From positions 1-21,607 of the forward strand of contig CAXNAD020000333.1 of the NCBI GenBank assembly GCA_964200185.2: a DNA stretch of 21,607 nt, in the 5' to 3' direction. Shown here piece by piece: positions 10,301 to 18,174 of this stretch; the stretch's first letter is position 1; every line of letters begins with the position of its first letter. Below the pieces are notes generated by a model. That model saw nothing but the letters and a program-made list of their open reading frames with translations, was not told the DNA's origin and did no database searches. The translations under genes and the position numbers were made by a program. This DNA is from Choristocarpus tenellus KU-1152. Lineage: Eukaryota; Phaeophyceae.

Positions 10301-13300
10301 CGCGAGTTCTGGTGCACTACATTTAACTATCCATGAAACAAATTTAACTATCCATGAAACAAATTTAACTATCCATGAAACAAACAGATGATATATACAA
10401 ACTCCACAACACAATCCAAAACACACTACCAACAATCCTAATCCCAATCCTAACCCTAACCCTAACCCTAACCCTAAACAAAGCAGGGTCCACATACCGC
10501 ACTAATCTTAACCCTAACCCTAACCCACCTCATATTCAATCTCTTCCCCCTCCCACATGGCAGTTCCAATCTTGGGGTTTGCAAAGCTTGTTGGCGGTTG
10601 AGGTAACGGGGGCAGATCGAACTCACTTGGACCATAGTCATCTTCATCCTCCTCATCCTCATCAACAAACTCCCCCTAATAATGCACACACATGACAACG
10701 GTCAATCATATTCCATTGCATGAATATATATATATATATGTAACAAGGGTTGTAAACAATCATGCATGTATACATATATGTATGTTGTATCAGTTTCTCC
10801 ACATATCTATGCAAATATATGTACTATGCCTTGAAACTGCTTTTCAAAGTACATACATATATATACATATATATATACACTTGATAAATGTAAGATAAAT
10901 ATTTACACACAATTAATGGGTAGTGTCTACATCTTGAATGCGCCAACCCACTAACCTAGCCGTAACCCTAACCTTCTGATATACATCAGCTATCCAAACT
11001 CAAGAAAAATACTGTTCTTCCCTTCTTCTCTTTCTTGACTCGTGTTAAGAGCCCTGTACCCCTTGCTTTTCCTTCAACTACCTGTTGACCACAGGTCAGG
11101 GAACCCTTGAACTAATGCGAAGAATAACAATTATTATTAGTAGTATCACAACAAAATATATATATCAAGAATATTAATAAATATTATAAACCAATTTGAA
11201 GAATAATAATATTAATTCTTATATTTTACAAAACATGAATGGGAACGAAAAAGAGTACCACAAATTAGTCCAAGCTTGAGCAAGCGTAGAGAGATGCTGA
11301 CCCTAACCCTAAGGAACCATCCAAATTGTCTTAACCTAATGGTTACAGTACAGTTGTGTAAAAATCCCTCTCTGAAATAGTATATCTTATCGCCTCCACC
11401 CTACAACGCATTAGGGTTAGGGTTAGTTCCCTGTGGTCGTCACCTGCAATGTCAGGGTAACAGGCGTGTTGAAGAGGTGGACATCATCCTGTTCCAGCTC
11501 ACGCTTAGGTTCAGGAAGCACCAGGGGGGTTAGGGTTAGGGTTAGGGTTAGGGTTGGCATGATGAGAAAAGAGTTCAAAACAAAAATACTACGTAGCACT
11601 ATTTTACATACACATATATCATAAAAATATATCGAGTAACATTTGTAATCGCAGTTACACTCATAACAAAAATCACTATGATAACAATAATCACTATCAC
11701 AATCAGCACCATAAAGATCAGAGTACTAGCGTTCATGTTCTACGGAGCACACAGGGCTGACAAAGGAACCCAAAGAGTCACAACCACTTCAAGGGTTGCT
11801 GCAATGGACAGGGTCAAGGGTGTTTACTTGCATCTCCTCTATTGCTGCATTATGACATTGTTCACATTTGTCATACCATTCACTTTACTCCCACCCATAG
11901 TTCAAAGTTGAAGTAGTTCCCTGTATTGGGTCAGAATCGAGAGGTCAGTTCATAAAACTGACGATAAAAAGAAGCACCCTAACCCTAACCCTAACCCTGA
12001 CCATGAATATGACGCTATTGTGTGCAAAGCCCGAGTTGCCAGATTCCCAAAAAAGAAGAAAAAAATAACCCTAACCCTAAGAACAAAATACCCATGGAAA
12101 GTAAAAAAAAAGGTCTGCAGTCAAGCCAATGACGAGGGAATTGAACGTATTAAATATTATTTATTATTAAATATTATGTAGTAAAATTATCTAAGGGCAA
12201 GGAGGTGTGGACAATGATGAACCCACCCGTACCACACTATCTAATCCTAACCCTAACTTACTTTTAGGGGTTAGGGATCAGGGTCACTTGACCCATATTT
12301 CCTCGATCTATATCAACAAACAAGAAAAACCAAGTAGCACAAAGTGAGTAGGGAAGGAGGGGGGAGGGGGGATAGAACAGTCACTTTGGAGTTCTCGCAA
12401 GGCGCAAAGGTCGTGTTAAGCACAGGATGAGGGGGAGAGCAGAGTCTTGTAACACATGTTTTCCAAATCCTCACCCTAACCCTATCCTGACTGTCCATAC
12501 TTGAACACTGTGTGACATGACATGTTCATCAAGATCACAATGACTCTCTTCTTCCCACATTTGTCCTTGCTGTGTACAAATGTTTGTTGTGGTTGTTGTG
12601 GTTGTTCCTTTTGAAGGAGTAGAAAAAAAACAATTTTCGACACATTATGGAAGAGAACAAAAGCTACTAACATTTGGTAACTATTTTTCGTTTTACTGGT
12701 AAAATTGAGTAGTAGCATCAACAGCGGTGAGAAACTCATCATCCACAGTTGTAGCAAATCAAGGTTGCACCACCACAGCAACCCTGAGCCCAACTCTAAG
12801 CCAATCTCTGAAAGCACTTCAGGGGGGGGTCACGTTGTGACACATGTCATGTTGCTGAAACCTGAACCCAGAGTAATCATATGCATAATGTAGTAAAACA
12901 GTAGCGGGTTCATGGGGATGAGGTGGGTCTGGGTTAGGACGGCCAAAGTCTATAGACATATCCATAGTGCCAGGAGTCCTTCGCTGTTGAGTCTTGTGTA
13001 AAGCATTATGCTAGAATTAGGACACATGCTACATTGGAGTCTTGAAGTTGAAATTCTGGTTTGGGCTAAAGCAACGGAAGACTCGATATAGAAACAGCTT
13101 AGAGAGATTTGCTTGGGGCTAGAGGTTGAGCTCGAGCGTATGGGTATGGCTAGTGGTTAAGATGACAACTACAATGAGAGTTCTTGTTGAGGACACCTGC
13201 AAAGAAGGCAGCAAAGTCTCCATGAGCTTAGAGTCCAGAGGAATCGGCTCCACGCCATCTTCCGTAGGAATACAGATGGAGACTGCCCAGTCGCAAGGGT

Positions 13301-14052
13301 GCCCGATGATGTAGCGTTTGCCACCCACGACAGCGAACCGGTCGGCGTAGACTTCAATCACCTTGTCAACCCTGCGTTAGAGACAGAAGGATGGTGGCAA
13401 GGGGCCCAGCCTGGGTTCAGACTTGTCTGACAGAAGAAAGAAGAAAAAAATATTCCGAAGGGACTGTCCCTGTTCCCCCATCAATGCCTGTGATCAGGCA
13501 TACCCTTCGGTTGCATGGTGATTAACGGTATCAGTGGATGGCATCGGCAGATTCACCCACACTTGAGAGGAGTGGTTCTAGTATGGTGTACCTGCCAGGT
13601 AACCTCTCTCGACAGAGGTACACCTCATCCACCAGTTCTGGGGGCACGACCTCAAGCCTTGGAGGAGAACCTGGTCCTTTGGATTTCGCCTTGCTCCCTC
13701 CTCTGCCACCCCGACCACGACCTCGACCCCTGCCACGACCTCCACCACGACCACCGCCAACATTCTCGCCAAAGCCACCTCTGCCAGCCTTTCCAGCAGT
13801 TCGCCCACCCTCGCCACGCCCACTCTCCCCACGTCTACCTGACCCACTTCCACTGTCACTCCGTCCTGCAGCCATCATGGTCCACCCTCTGTGGAGATGA
13901 CAGTCGTAGCAGTTGTCATAATGCTGTTCAACCACTCTTGACGGCACCCGTGCAAGGTGAGCAACACCTCCATGAAATACGAAGGCGAAAGTGGACGGGG
14001 ACAATACTGCTAATAGCAGCCCCAAGTTGACCAGCGCGCATGTTCGTAACAT
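1330..14052 (-). CDS. Plastid-targeted DUF3727-like protein, seven exons (spliced gene)
   Basis: Split gene with coding exons at 14052-13592, 13371-13197, 11503-11444, 10675-10529, 9535-9426, 8003-7838 and 1467-1330. All introns are GT-AG and the junction phases agree (2/1, 0, 0, 0, 2/1, 0), giving 1257 nt and about 418 residues. Residues 1-23 are a hydrophobic signal peptide ending STFA, followed by F24, as in plastid proteins of secondary-plastid algae. Residues 64-119 are RG/RGG-rich. Residues about 141-240 and 282-365 form two conserved blocks separated by acidic linkers. Motifs such as KRYIIGHPCDWAVSI, LMETLLPSL, NTPVTLTLQGEF, VELIASYW and EYALVKHLEPIFI match my memory of DUF3727 proteins of plastids and cyanobacteria, whose biochemical role is unknown to me. 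The family call is by recall, not by search. The least certain parts are the start of exon 3 and the exon 6/7 junction, where a small extra exon could be missed. No other gene was recognised nearby. Confidence 0.8.
1803..2440. repeat. Long imperfect palindrome (foldback-like)
   Basis: The reverse complement of about 1803-2077 matches about 2165-2440 at roughly three bases in four by eye, including exact stretches such as ctcttccaaaggaggcac and ctgttcccagtgaaaag. The spacer is only about 85 bp. Both arms, read toward the same end, share a decayed frame with VIKC and a stop at the same place, so they are two inverted copies of one element, perhaps retroelement-derived (weak). Confidence 0.7.
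2848..3017. mobile_element. MITE-like hairpin element with G/C-run termini
   Basis: The left end aagtatctgg plus a run of G is the inverse of the right end, a run of C plus cagatactt. Inner inverted matches also exist (gtccattttggacc against ggtccaaatggac). The whole is about 170 bp with no ORF. If TA at 2851-2852 and 3012-3013 is the target duplication, the ends are TCTGGGG...CCCCAGA, as in Tc1/mariner-type MITEs (inference). Confidence 0.5.
3165..3445 (+). repeat. Dispersed direct repeat, copy A
   Basis: Matches copy B at about 4750-5015 with scattered differences and indels. Shared exact runs include cttatcttgcacatgcagca and aatgcaaaaggatccaaacc. No coding function is seen. Confidence 0.7.
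3450..4190. repeat. Degenerate tandem repeat with about 180-bp period
   Basis: Related segments begin near 3487 (aagaacccacaggaggaagt), 3667 (aaggacccacaggaggaagt) and 3841 (aaggacactcc), each preceded by a similar gcaatgg / gcaacatgg stretch. A second pair, 3938-3995 and 4117-4172, is also offset by about 179 bp (gtgttggtagctagtgctcc against gtgttgtaggtagtgctgct). Confidence 0.45.
4750..5015 (+). repeat. Dispersed direct repeat, copy B
   Basis: Diverged second copy of the segment at 3165-3445, about 1.58 kb away in the same orientation. Confidence 0.7.
5461..5482 (+). repeat. Telomere-like tract (TTAGGG)3 with flanking direct repeat
   Basis: Three TTAGGG units plus a partial one. The 7-mer gtatgtt occurs at 5456-5462 and again at 5484-5490, bracketing the insert. 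Orientation is opposite to most tracts of the window. Confidence 0.8.
5836..6188 (+). pseudogene. Possible PiggyBac-like transposase fragment, frameshifted
   Basis: Two overlapping open frames (5836-6093 and 5916-6188) read best as one decayed protein. The first has FYFDTTNSTEIILWI. The second has GTLRVGNEKKGFKPSKL, then NLAIVLACHYYDIESM. The order 'GTLR-x-N-x-KG-x-P-x-L ... N-L-A-hydrophobic' recalls the segment before the last acidic residue of PiggyBac transposases. There are no intact ends and no full domain. It lies antisense within intron 6. It could also be chance. Confidence 0.3.
6190..6219. repeat. Telomere-like tract with strand switch
   Basis: CCCTAA units followed directly by GGTTAGGG, so the two strands of the telomere repeat meet head to head around 6208-6212. 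Confidence 0.7.
7264..7326. repeat. (ATT)21 microsatellite
   Basis: 63 bases of uninterrupted ATT triplets. Confidence 0.97.
7407..7450 (-). repeat. Telomere-like tract flanked by perfect 11-bp direct repeat
   Basis: Three and a half CCCTAA-type units (7418-7439) lie between two copies of caagtaatagc, at 7407-7417 and 7440-7450. This looks like a simple insertion with target-site duplication. Confidence 0.85.
7838..8003 (-). CDS. Exon 6: second conserved block
   Basis: The acceptor is CACTTCACCAG at 8014-8004. The exon encodes EYALVKHLEPIFIIARE and EEDYELLGIEEANRV, then SEQIVDLLQPFAK (residues 319-373). This is the 'Y-x-L-V-x-x-L-x-P-hydrophobic' strand plus a helix typical of the C-terminal half of the family. 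The donor is not certain. AAC/GTGGGT at 7838/7837 is phase 0 and fits the acceptor at 1468. A better-looking donor, GTATGT at 7851, would end the exon at 7852 and fit an alternative acceptor at 1458; that version is 8 residues shorter. Confidence 0.75.
8321..8353 (-). repeat. Telomere-like tract, about five units
   Basis: About five CCCTAA units in intron 5. Imperfect flanking 8-mers cggtcaag (8314-8321) and cggacaag (8359-8366) may be remains of a target duplication. Confidence 0.85.
8479..8640. repeat. 17-bp minisatellite, nine copies plus a partial
   Basis: Unit close to ctgtaacggtcatgtga, repeated from 8479 to 8631 with point differences. A 9-base partial unit runs straight into two TTAGGG units at 8641-8653. 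Confidence 0.9.
8741..8782. repeat. ACATA-type pentanucleotide repeat
   Basis: Imperfect run of acata/aacata units. Confidence 0.7.
9179..9231. repeat. TA/CA-rich simple repeat
   Basis: Alternating purine-pyrimidine run of (tacaca)/(tata) units. Confidence 0.8.
9388..9420 (-). repeat. Telomere-like tract abutting the exon 5 donor
   Basis: About five CCCTAA units (plus strand), TTAGGG in the sense strand, starting five bases inside intron 5. Confidence 0.9.
9426..9535 (-). CDS. Exon 5: acidic linker and start of second conserved block
   Basis: A 110-nt exon, phase 0 in and 2 out, encoding residues 282-317. An acidic run (ISEPEGDEDDDEMEEVEE) is followed by NIPTDIDDVGVELIASY. The acceptor is TGAATAG at 9542-9536. 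The donor is TACTG/GTGAGA at 9426/9425, five bases before a block of TTAGGG units (9388-9420). The two leftover bases TG join the first G of exon 6 to make Trp318, giving ELIASYW-HEEKEY. Confidence 0.8.
9845..9866 (-). repeat. Telomere-like tract
   Basis: Over three CCCTAA-type units in intron 4. A 6-mer tgaaca occurs on both sides (9833-9838 and 9868-9873), though not flush on the left. Confidence 0.8.
10321..10383. repeat. 21-bp triplication
   Basis: Three perfect tandem copies of a 21-base unit beginning atttaactatcc and ending gaaacaa. Confidence 0.95.
10437..10476 (-). repeat. Telomere-like tract, degenerate on one side
   Basis: Four clean CCCTAA units preceded by variant units (cctaat, cccaat). 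Variant units are gathered on one side only. Confidence 0.85.
10507..10527 (-). repeat. Telomere-like tract overlapping the exon 4 donor
   Basis: Sense strand reads GTGGGTTAGGGTTAGGG from the splice donor, so the 5' splice site is built from the repeat itself. Confidence 0.85.
10529..10675 (-). CDS. Exon 4: GEF strand plus acidic/proline linker
   Basis: A 147-nt phase 0/0 exon of 49 codons (residues 233-281). It starts GEFVDEDEEDEDDYG, completing the TLTLQ-GEF strand of the first block, then an acidic linker, a proline stretch (LPPLPQPP) and AMWEGEEIEYE. The acceptor is ATTATTAG at 10683-10676. The donor is GAG/GTGGGT at 10529/10528, and its GTGGG runs straight into TTAGGG units. The composition and the agreement of both phases make it a clear exon although no conserved motif dominates it. 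Confidence 0.8.
10676..11443 (-). other. Intron 3 (about 0.8 kb)
   Basis: Donor GTGACG followed within 20 bases by CCCTAA units (sense). It holds (AT)n blocks at 10724-10739 and 10850-10880 and short telomere-like tracts near 10965 and 11300. Confidence 0.7.
11411..11426 (+). repeat. Telomere-like tract downstream of exon 3
   Basis: TTAGGG units on the plus strand, CCCTAA in the sense RNA, beginning about 18 bases inside intron 3. Confidence 0.8.
11444..11503 (-). CDS. Exon 3: short exon linking the domain halves
   Basis: It encodes RELEQDDVHLFNTPVTLTLQ (residues 213-232), which supplies the strand expected between the LLPSL helix and the following GEF. It is a 60-nt phase 0/0 exon. The donor is TTGCAG/GTGACG at 11444/11443. 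The acceptor is taken as CCTAAG at 11509-11504. In-frame alternatives are GAG or CAG 6 or 15 bases further in, so the first one to five residues are uncertain. Both sides are flanked within about 35 bp by telomere-like tracts (11411-11426 and 11527-11556). In the sense strand these read CCCTAA and provide several CTAAC branch-like sequences before the acceptor. Confidence 0.7.
11527..11556 (+). repeat. Telomere-like tract upstream of exon 3
   Basis: Over four TTAGGG units on the plus strand. In the sense strand these are CCCTAAC units 24-53 bases before the acceptor, supplying CTAAC branch-like sites. Confidence 0.85.
11977..12000 (-). repeat. Telomere-like tract
   Basis: Three to four CCCTAA units in intron 2. 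Shorter two-unit tracts follow at 12064-12080, 12242-12257 and 12472-12484. Confidence 0.8.
13197..13371 (-). CDS. Exon 2: first conserved block of the DUF3727-like domain
   Basis: The acceptor is CTAACGCAG at 13380-13372, with a CTAAC branch-like sequence just before it. The first base G completes the Arg codon from exon 1. It encodes about 58 residues (155-212), including VIEVYADRFAVVGGKRY, HPCDWAVSICIPTEDG, VEPIPLD and SKLMETLLPSLQ. This is the beta-rich pattern 'Y-x-hydrophobic-x2-P-x-D-x-P/A-V-x-I ... ED-G ... LM-x2-LLPSL' that I associate with DUF3727. The exon ends TTGCAG/GTGTCC at 13197/13196 in phase 0. Confidence 0.85.
13372..13591 (-). other. Intron 1 (220 bp)
   Basis: Donor GTACAC, acceptor CTAACGCAG. 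It contains stop codons in the exon 1 frame and no telomere-like tract, unlike introns 2 to 6. Confidence 0.75.
13592..14052 (-). CDS. Exon 1: signal/transit peptide plus RG-rich segment
   Basis: The first ATG in this frame is at 14052. It is followed by a hydrophobic core (LGLLLAVL, residues 10-17) and SPSTFA/FVF, a signal-peptide site with Phe at +1 as required for plastid import in stramenopiles, cryptophytes and haptophytes. A basic stretch with serine and arginine (residues 31-40) could be the transit peptide. Residues 64-119 carry GSGSG, many RG and RGG units and a run of alternating Arg-Gly, then a lysine/proline hinge (KAKSKGPGSPP). VVPPELVDEVYLCRERLPG opens the conserved part. The donor is CAG/GTACAC at 13592/13591, leaving two bases (AG) of an Arg codon. 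The open frame runs on to 13531, but that tail is intron. The exon is visibly more GC-rich than its surroundings, which also produces long shadow frames on the opposite strand. Confidence 0.85.
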
Positions 14053-15714
14053 GGCAAGCGTCAATAGGAAAATGGAGGACTCAACACTAGTTATGTCTAT
14101 AGTATTTGTAGTCCATTAGACAATCATGTCCTATAGAGGGTTAGGGCAGCGATTAGGATTTGATTGGGAATATTGGGAATTTAAAACACTTCAACACTTT
14201 TCAGTATGTTATATCAAATATTTTCATTTTACAACAGTAACATATCTACGGGCTATATATACATAGATGTGGTTCTTCATATCCTCCACATGGTCAACAG
14301 TCACAAAACCACCAATAAAAAAAGGTGGCAGAACTCTCTTCGTTATTGAAGTAATAGGTAGGTATAGAGGATGAGTGGATAAGAAAGATTGCATACATAA
14401 TTCTGTGTGTGTGAAACGTGACTGTTGTAACACCCTCACTTCGCAACCGAACAAATTGCATCATTTTCAGATGAAAACAAAAGGATTTGTAAATGTTCAA
14501 AATATTTTTCTATATACTATTTTACTACCACCTATCCTACACCACTCCCCTCCTATTCCCCCAATCTAGCTTATCCCTAACCAAAGGGCAAGGAGGTAGG
14601 GAAGTATCCCAAGAATATGACAGGCTCCTCCTTGCCCGTCTCCCAGGTGTCTCCAGCTTAGAACGCATGACACATCTTGATAGGACCACTTGTGTTGTGG
14701 CAGACACTATCTGTCGTAAACGGGATCTGACAGCTCCTTTCCTGCTCTAGTCTCTCGCCCCTCTCCCCCCTACCACGTACGTAGCCAGCTCATCTAGAAA
14801 ACTCTCTGCTTCATACCGAGGCGCCCAAAACTTTCCACCGCAAAGGTGTTGAGGTTAACATTTCATAAACGAACATGAAACTGCCGCACCGCGTTATATC
14901 TTTATATCGACACACGCAATATAAGCATAACACCATGTGTTGCTGTCAACAGTTGAAGCGGTGATTTTAAATCAATCAGGATTAAGCAGGTTGTGAGTGA
15001 GGAAGCAGAACATGATATCGGTGGGAAGGGTTGCACAGGAGAGTCACGTATGGTTACACACACGAAAGGCATACAATATCGGCCAAGGACGTGGAACAAG
15101 TGGAAGTAGGCAGAGTGCACCTGAGTGGGCCTGTACCCATAAAGGAGGGAATAGATACAGTAGGTTCCGTCACCTAAGCAAGTTACCCTGCGAAACGAGG
15201 CAAATGGTAAGGTCTTTCTGCCGATACCCTGGGTGTAAAGCATACACTTACCCCTCAAAGTGGCAGATTGAACGTAGAGGTCGCAGTGTTTTGACATGGA
15301 TCATCCCACACCTCCTCCGTAGTTTTTTCATTGTCCATAGATAGGATCGTCATAACCTTGGATGGATGGCATGCTCGAACGATGCACTGTTGGAAACGTA
15401 GAAGGTGGGAAAGTGTCAAGCAGATTATCACCAGTTCGAAAATATCGTTTCCTCTACAACCATGATAACACCAACAGAGTACTCTCACCGAGGGCGCTTG
15501 AATTGGCCAAGGTTGTAACGTGCAGAAGTGAGAGGCAGGCCATTACTAGTTCCGACTGCATTGTTCTCTCGTCTGGCCTAAACATAACACCGTCACACCC
15601 TAACCAATGCCGACAAAATCATGAGGGAAGAATCCAGGACATTTCAAGAAACTCTCAAAGTCCCATGTGGTGGGCTGAGTATTCTCTTCAGAATGAAGAG
15701 CCAAGGTAGGACAT
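14053..15714. other. Upstream intergenic region, no supported gene
   Basis: It should contain the promoter of the split gene, reading leftward from 14053, but I cannot pick a TATA box or initiator with confidence. Only one short gggttaggg occurs (14138-14146). Several open frames over 80 codons exist (14493-14750, 14902-15297, 14997-15344) without recognisable motifs. Confidence 0.4.
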
Positions 15715-16010
15715 CCATTTTACAAAACGTTCCCACAGCTTACCACGGTGGGATATGTAGCTCCAATCCAAAAGCCTGTAGGCTGATGATGAGACTTGTA
15801 GACAGCGCCATAGTGGAAATATCATTCCATATACTGGATCTCTCACTTTGATTATTCGCTTTATGATTTCAGATATAGAAAGAACTCAGGAAAGTTGACT
15901 TGGGCAATGGATGGTCTCATATTGCCTGCATAATAAATAGTCAAGAAGCACAACATATATAATCTAGGACTTCAACCTCATAATGGCATTGACGAAACCG
16001 CCATTAAGTC
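15715..16010 (+). repeat. Dispersed direct repeat, copy A (right half)
   Basis: Matches 18175-18475 in the same order: tacaaaacg ... gcttacca ... tgggatat ... tagctcc ... ctggatctctcactt ... gaaaccgccattaag. Indels and substitutions between copies argue for old duplication. Confidence 0.75.
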
Positions 16011-16737
16011 CCCATTGCCTGTGGTATGTCCCTCCAGCATGGAGCATGACCAATTTAATGCGAAGAACAGACGATTGTACAAGAGAATATGATGTATCTC
16101 CTTATCCTACCATGACTGTAGCAAAAATCAAATGAATGTCACTTCCAGGTTCTAATATATCAGTAGACAGCGTTGGGAATCCAGCTGAGGAGGAAACTTG
16201 AAGGAAAAATCTTTGCTCTCACAACATGTACATATGATACCATATCACTTGTATCTCACGGCACTCACTCTGCATTTGACATAACGTTGAAGAGAAAACC
16301 TCCTATACCAGTAAAGTATTTCACTCACCTCGAAAGAGGGTAATGTCATAGAAGAGCTCTAATGTTCCAGAACCATTAACACAAAATAAAAAGTGACAAA
16401 ATCGCTATTCATAAAGTGGAACCTACTCTACAGAAAATTGGGACACATGAAATACACGACAATAATGCTGCCAGCATCCCCATGCATAATTTCGAGGTCA
16501 TCCCCTCATTAGAGGGAGACCCTGAGACCCTGTGAAGTTGTGGTCTGGAGGACAGGTCATTGATGCGACCGGTAGACATTGTAAGGGAGCCCATATTCTT
16601 GTATGGCCTCGAGGTTTCATAGAGAGACCGTGAAGACATGATGTCGAGTGTAGGTCATTGATACGATCGAGAGTAATGTCCTCACGCATGGTCGCAAGGT
16701 CCATTCCTCACTGGGGATGTGGCGTCTGAGTCACAGA

Positions 16738-16800
16738 TGAGACGAATAGCGCGAGCATTTCTTCTCGTGTTCTAGCAAGCGCGAGCAGTATATGAGATTT
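16738..16800 (+). repeat. GCGCGAG-containing repeat, copy A
   Basis: gacgaatagcgcgagcattt and gcgcgagcagtata here recur at 21541-21600 with the same spacing. Both contain an internal gcgcgag duplication. Confidence 0.75.
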
Positions 16801-17425
16801 GTAGCAAACGGGGGACCTTATATATGCCGATTTCTTAAAAGTTACAGGAAAGATTTGCAATTTGAGTATGCATACAACAGCTGGTAGATGTCTTTCGACT
16901 TGTTGTCTGTAGAAATCGGGTGGATGATGCAAATATAAGAATACTTTGAAAGCCGCCAAAGTATCTCTTGCTCACTCTGTATTTCTCGATTAAAACATTA
17001 TGTCAAGCTTTGAGCTAGCACTAAGTGGAGCATCAAGAGAAGAGGGACTGACGTGACTATCAACTGTAGAAATACTCCCGTAGCATCGTTTTGAGGTTGT
17101 TGGATTAGAGCTACACATCCTGTGGAGGTAAATTCTGGAGCGTGTTGTATCAGTGATGATACAGATTCTTTCCCCACAAGTCGAGAGAAGTGCTCTTTAG
17201 GTGTGCCTGTAGTTGGATTCTTGCTTTCGGTCTGACGTCTTATACCCCTTCCTCTTATAATCTTTTGGTGCAGGACTTCCTACCCAAACCGTTTGGCCTC
17301 CTTTTCAATCGGTTTTGACATTTTTGGGGCGTTTTTTCTTTCTACACAGCACGGTATATAAAAAACCGTTTCCAATCATTGGGTCCCCTGAGATGTACGG
17401 ACGGACCTTGCTGAGAATATTACTA

Positions 17426-17792
17426 TATCATACATGAAATGGCGTTAACGCTCTTGTCATCGTCCATAATAAGCTGTGCGTATTGCAATTGTAGATACAG
17501 CCTGTCGTGGATGTTGAAATCTGGAGTAGGGCTGTCCTCTTGGTTGTCCGCCAAAATGTCGAACTGGTTCAGGTCCAGATCACTTGCAGAGCCTTCCCTC
17601 AGCCTCTACAGTGTCGCCCTTCCTGATCATGCAAGGCACTAGGGGTTCCCTTGTCCACCTGTGTGGATACTGGGGCTGGTTGAGATGAAGGTTGAACGTT
17701 ACCTGTACATTGGTAGTTGAGGCAGGACCCTGCCTCTTTTCTCCTTCTCCAACTTTTCCTTTGGGGTGGTATCCATTGCTGTCTTCAGAGTC
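17426..17792 (-). pseudogene. Frameshifted coding remnant of unknown type
   Basis: Minus-strand frame open from 17792 to 17583 (70 codons: NVQVTFNLHLNQPQYPHRW and other coding-like composition) ends at TGA. A second frame, open from 17605 to 17426, carries SDLDLNQFDILADNQ and HDRLYLQLQYAQLIMDDD. The best reading is one ancestral frame with a frameshift near 17583-17605. No family is recognised. It could be a transposon ORF remnant or an exon pair with an unseen intron. Confidence 0.35.
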
Positions 17793-18174
17793 TCAGAGAA
17801 ACACAGATTTGTCAGCCATGTGTAAAAGTGCTGCTATGAATTTACTCCTAATTCGACCAAGCGTGAGTACCAGTGACAAGGCGCCAATTCTTGATGGGCT
17901 TCTCCAGAGGGGGTAATCAGACATGTTCACTGTATGCAAGCTCGAACAATGATGAGGGAAATGGCCGAGTCTTAGATGTTCATCCTCTAGTCATCTCAAG
18001 TGGAATCGAGGTTAATCAGAGCAAATCAGAAGCCTTTGCACAAGTCAGATGTCCCAGAATGTGAAGCAGCAGATATGCAATGCTAATTCAGAATTGTATT
18101 AGAACTTCGATTGACCGAATGTCCTCCGTGCTGTTCATCCACATCCGGATCTTGTGTGCATGTCTCGACCTTTG

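Larger units (their letters stand above)
9536..10528 (-). other. Intron 4 (about 1.0 kb)
   Basis: The donor GTGGG continues directly into TTAGGG units. A second longer tract lies at 10437-10476, then a 21-bp triplication (10321-10383), and tracts at about 10089-10113 and 9845-9866. Confidence 0.75.
11504..13196 (-). other. Intron 2 (about 1.7 kb)
   Basis: Donor GTGTCC; its 3' end has four CCCTAA units (sense strand) before the pyrimidine-rich CCTAAG acceptor. Further telomere-like tracts lie at 11977-12000, 12064-12080, 12242-12257 and 12472-12484. Otherwise it is AT-rich sequence with no coding signal I can support. Confidence 0.65.

Noticed and set aside
10235-10495. Frame with Leu-Gly repeats
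   Set aside because: Translation of telomere-like repeats and the 21-bp triplication, not a protein repeat.
5461-12484. A true chromosome end
   Set aside because: Tracts are short, in both orientations, and interrupted by exons. No terminal array is present.
13515-14030. Plus-strand open frame of 171 codons (and a second one at 13538-13900)
   Set aside because: Antisense to GC-rich exon 1. The opposite strand has the signal peptide, conserved block and matching splice phases.
14493-14750. Plus-strand frame with helical, coding-like end (VSQEYDRLLLARLPG)
   Set aside because: It has no upstream start context, domain or partner exon. It could be an isolated exon but I cannot support it.
14902-15297. 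Minus-strand open frame of 131 codons, with a plus-strand frame at 14997-15344
   Set aside because: Both overlap each other, neither has a recognisable domain, and composition does not favour one. Left unresolved.
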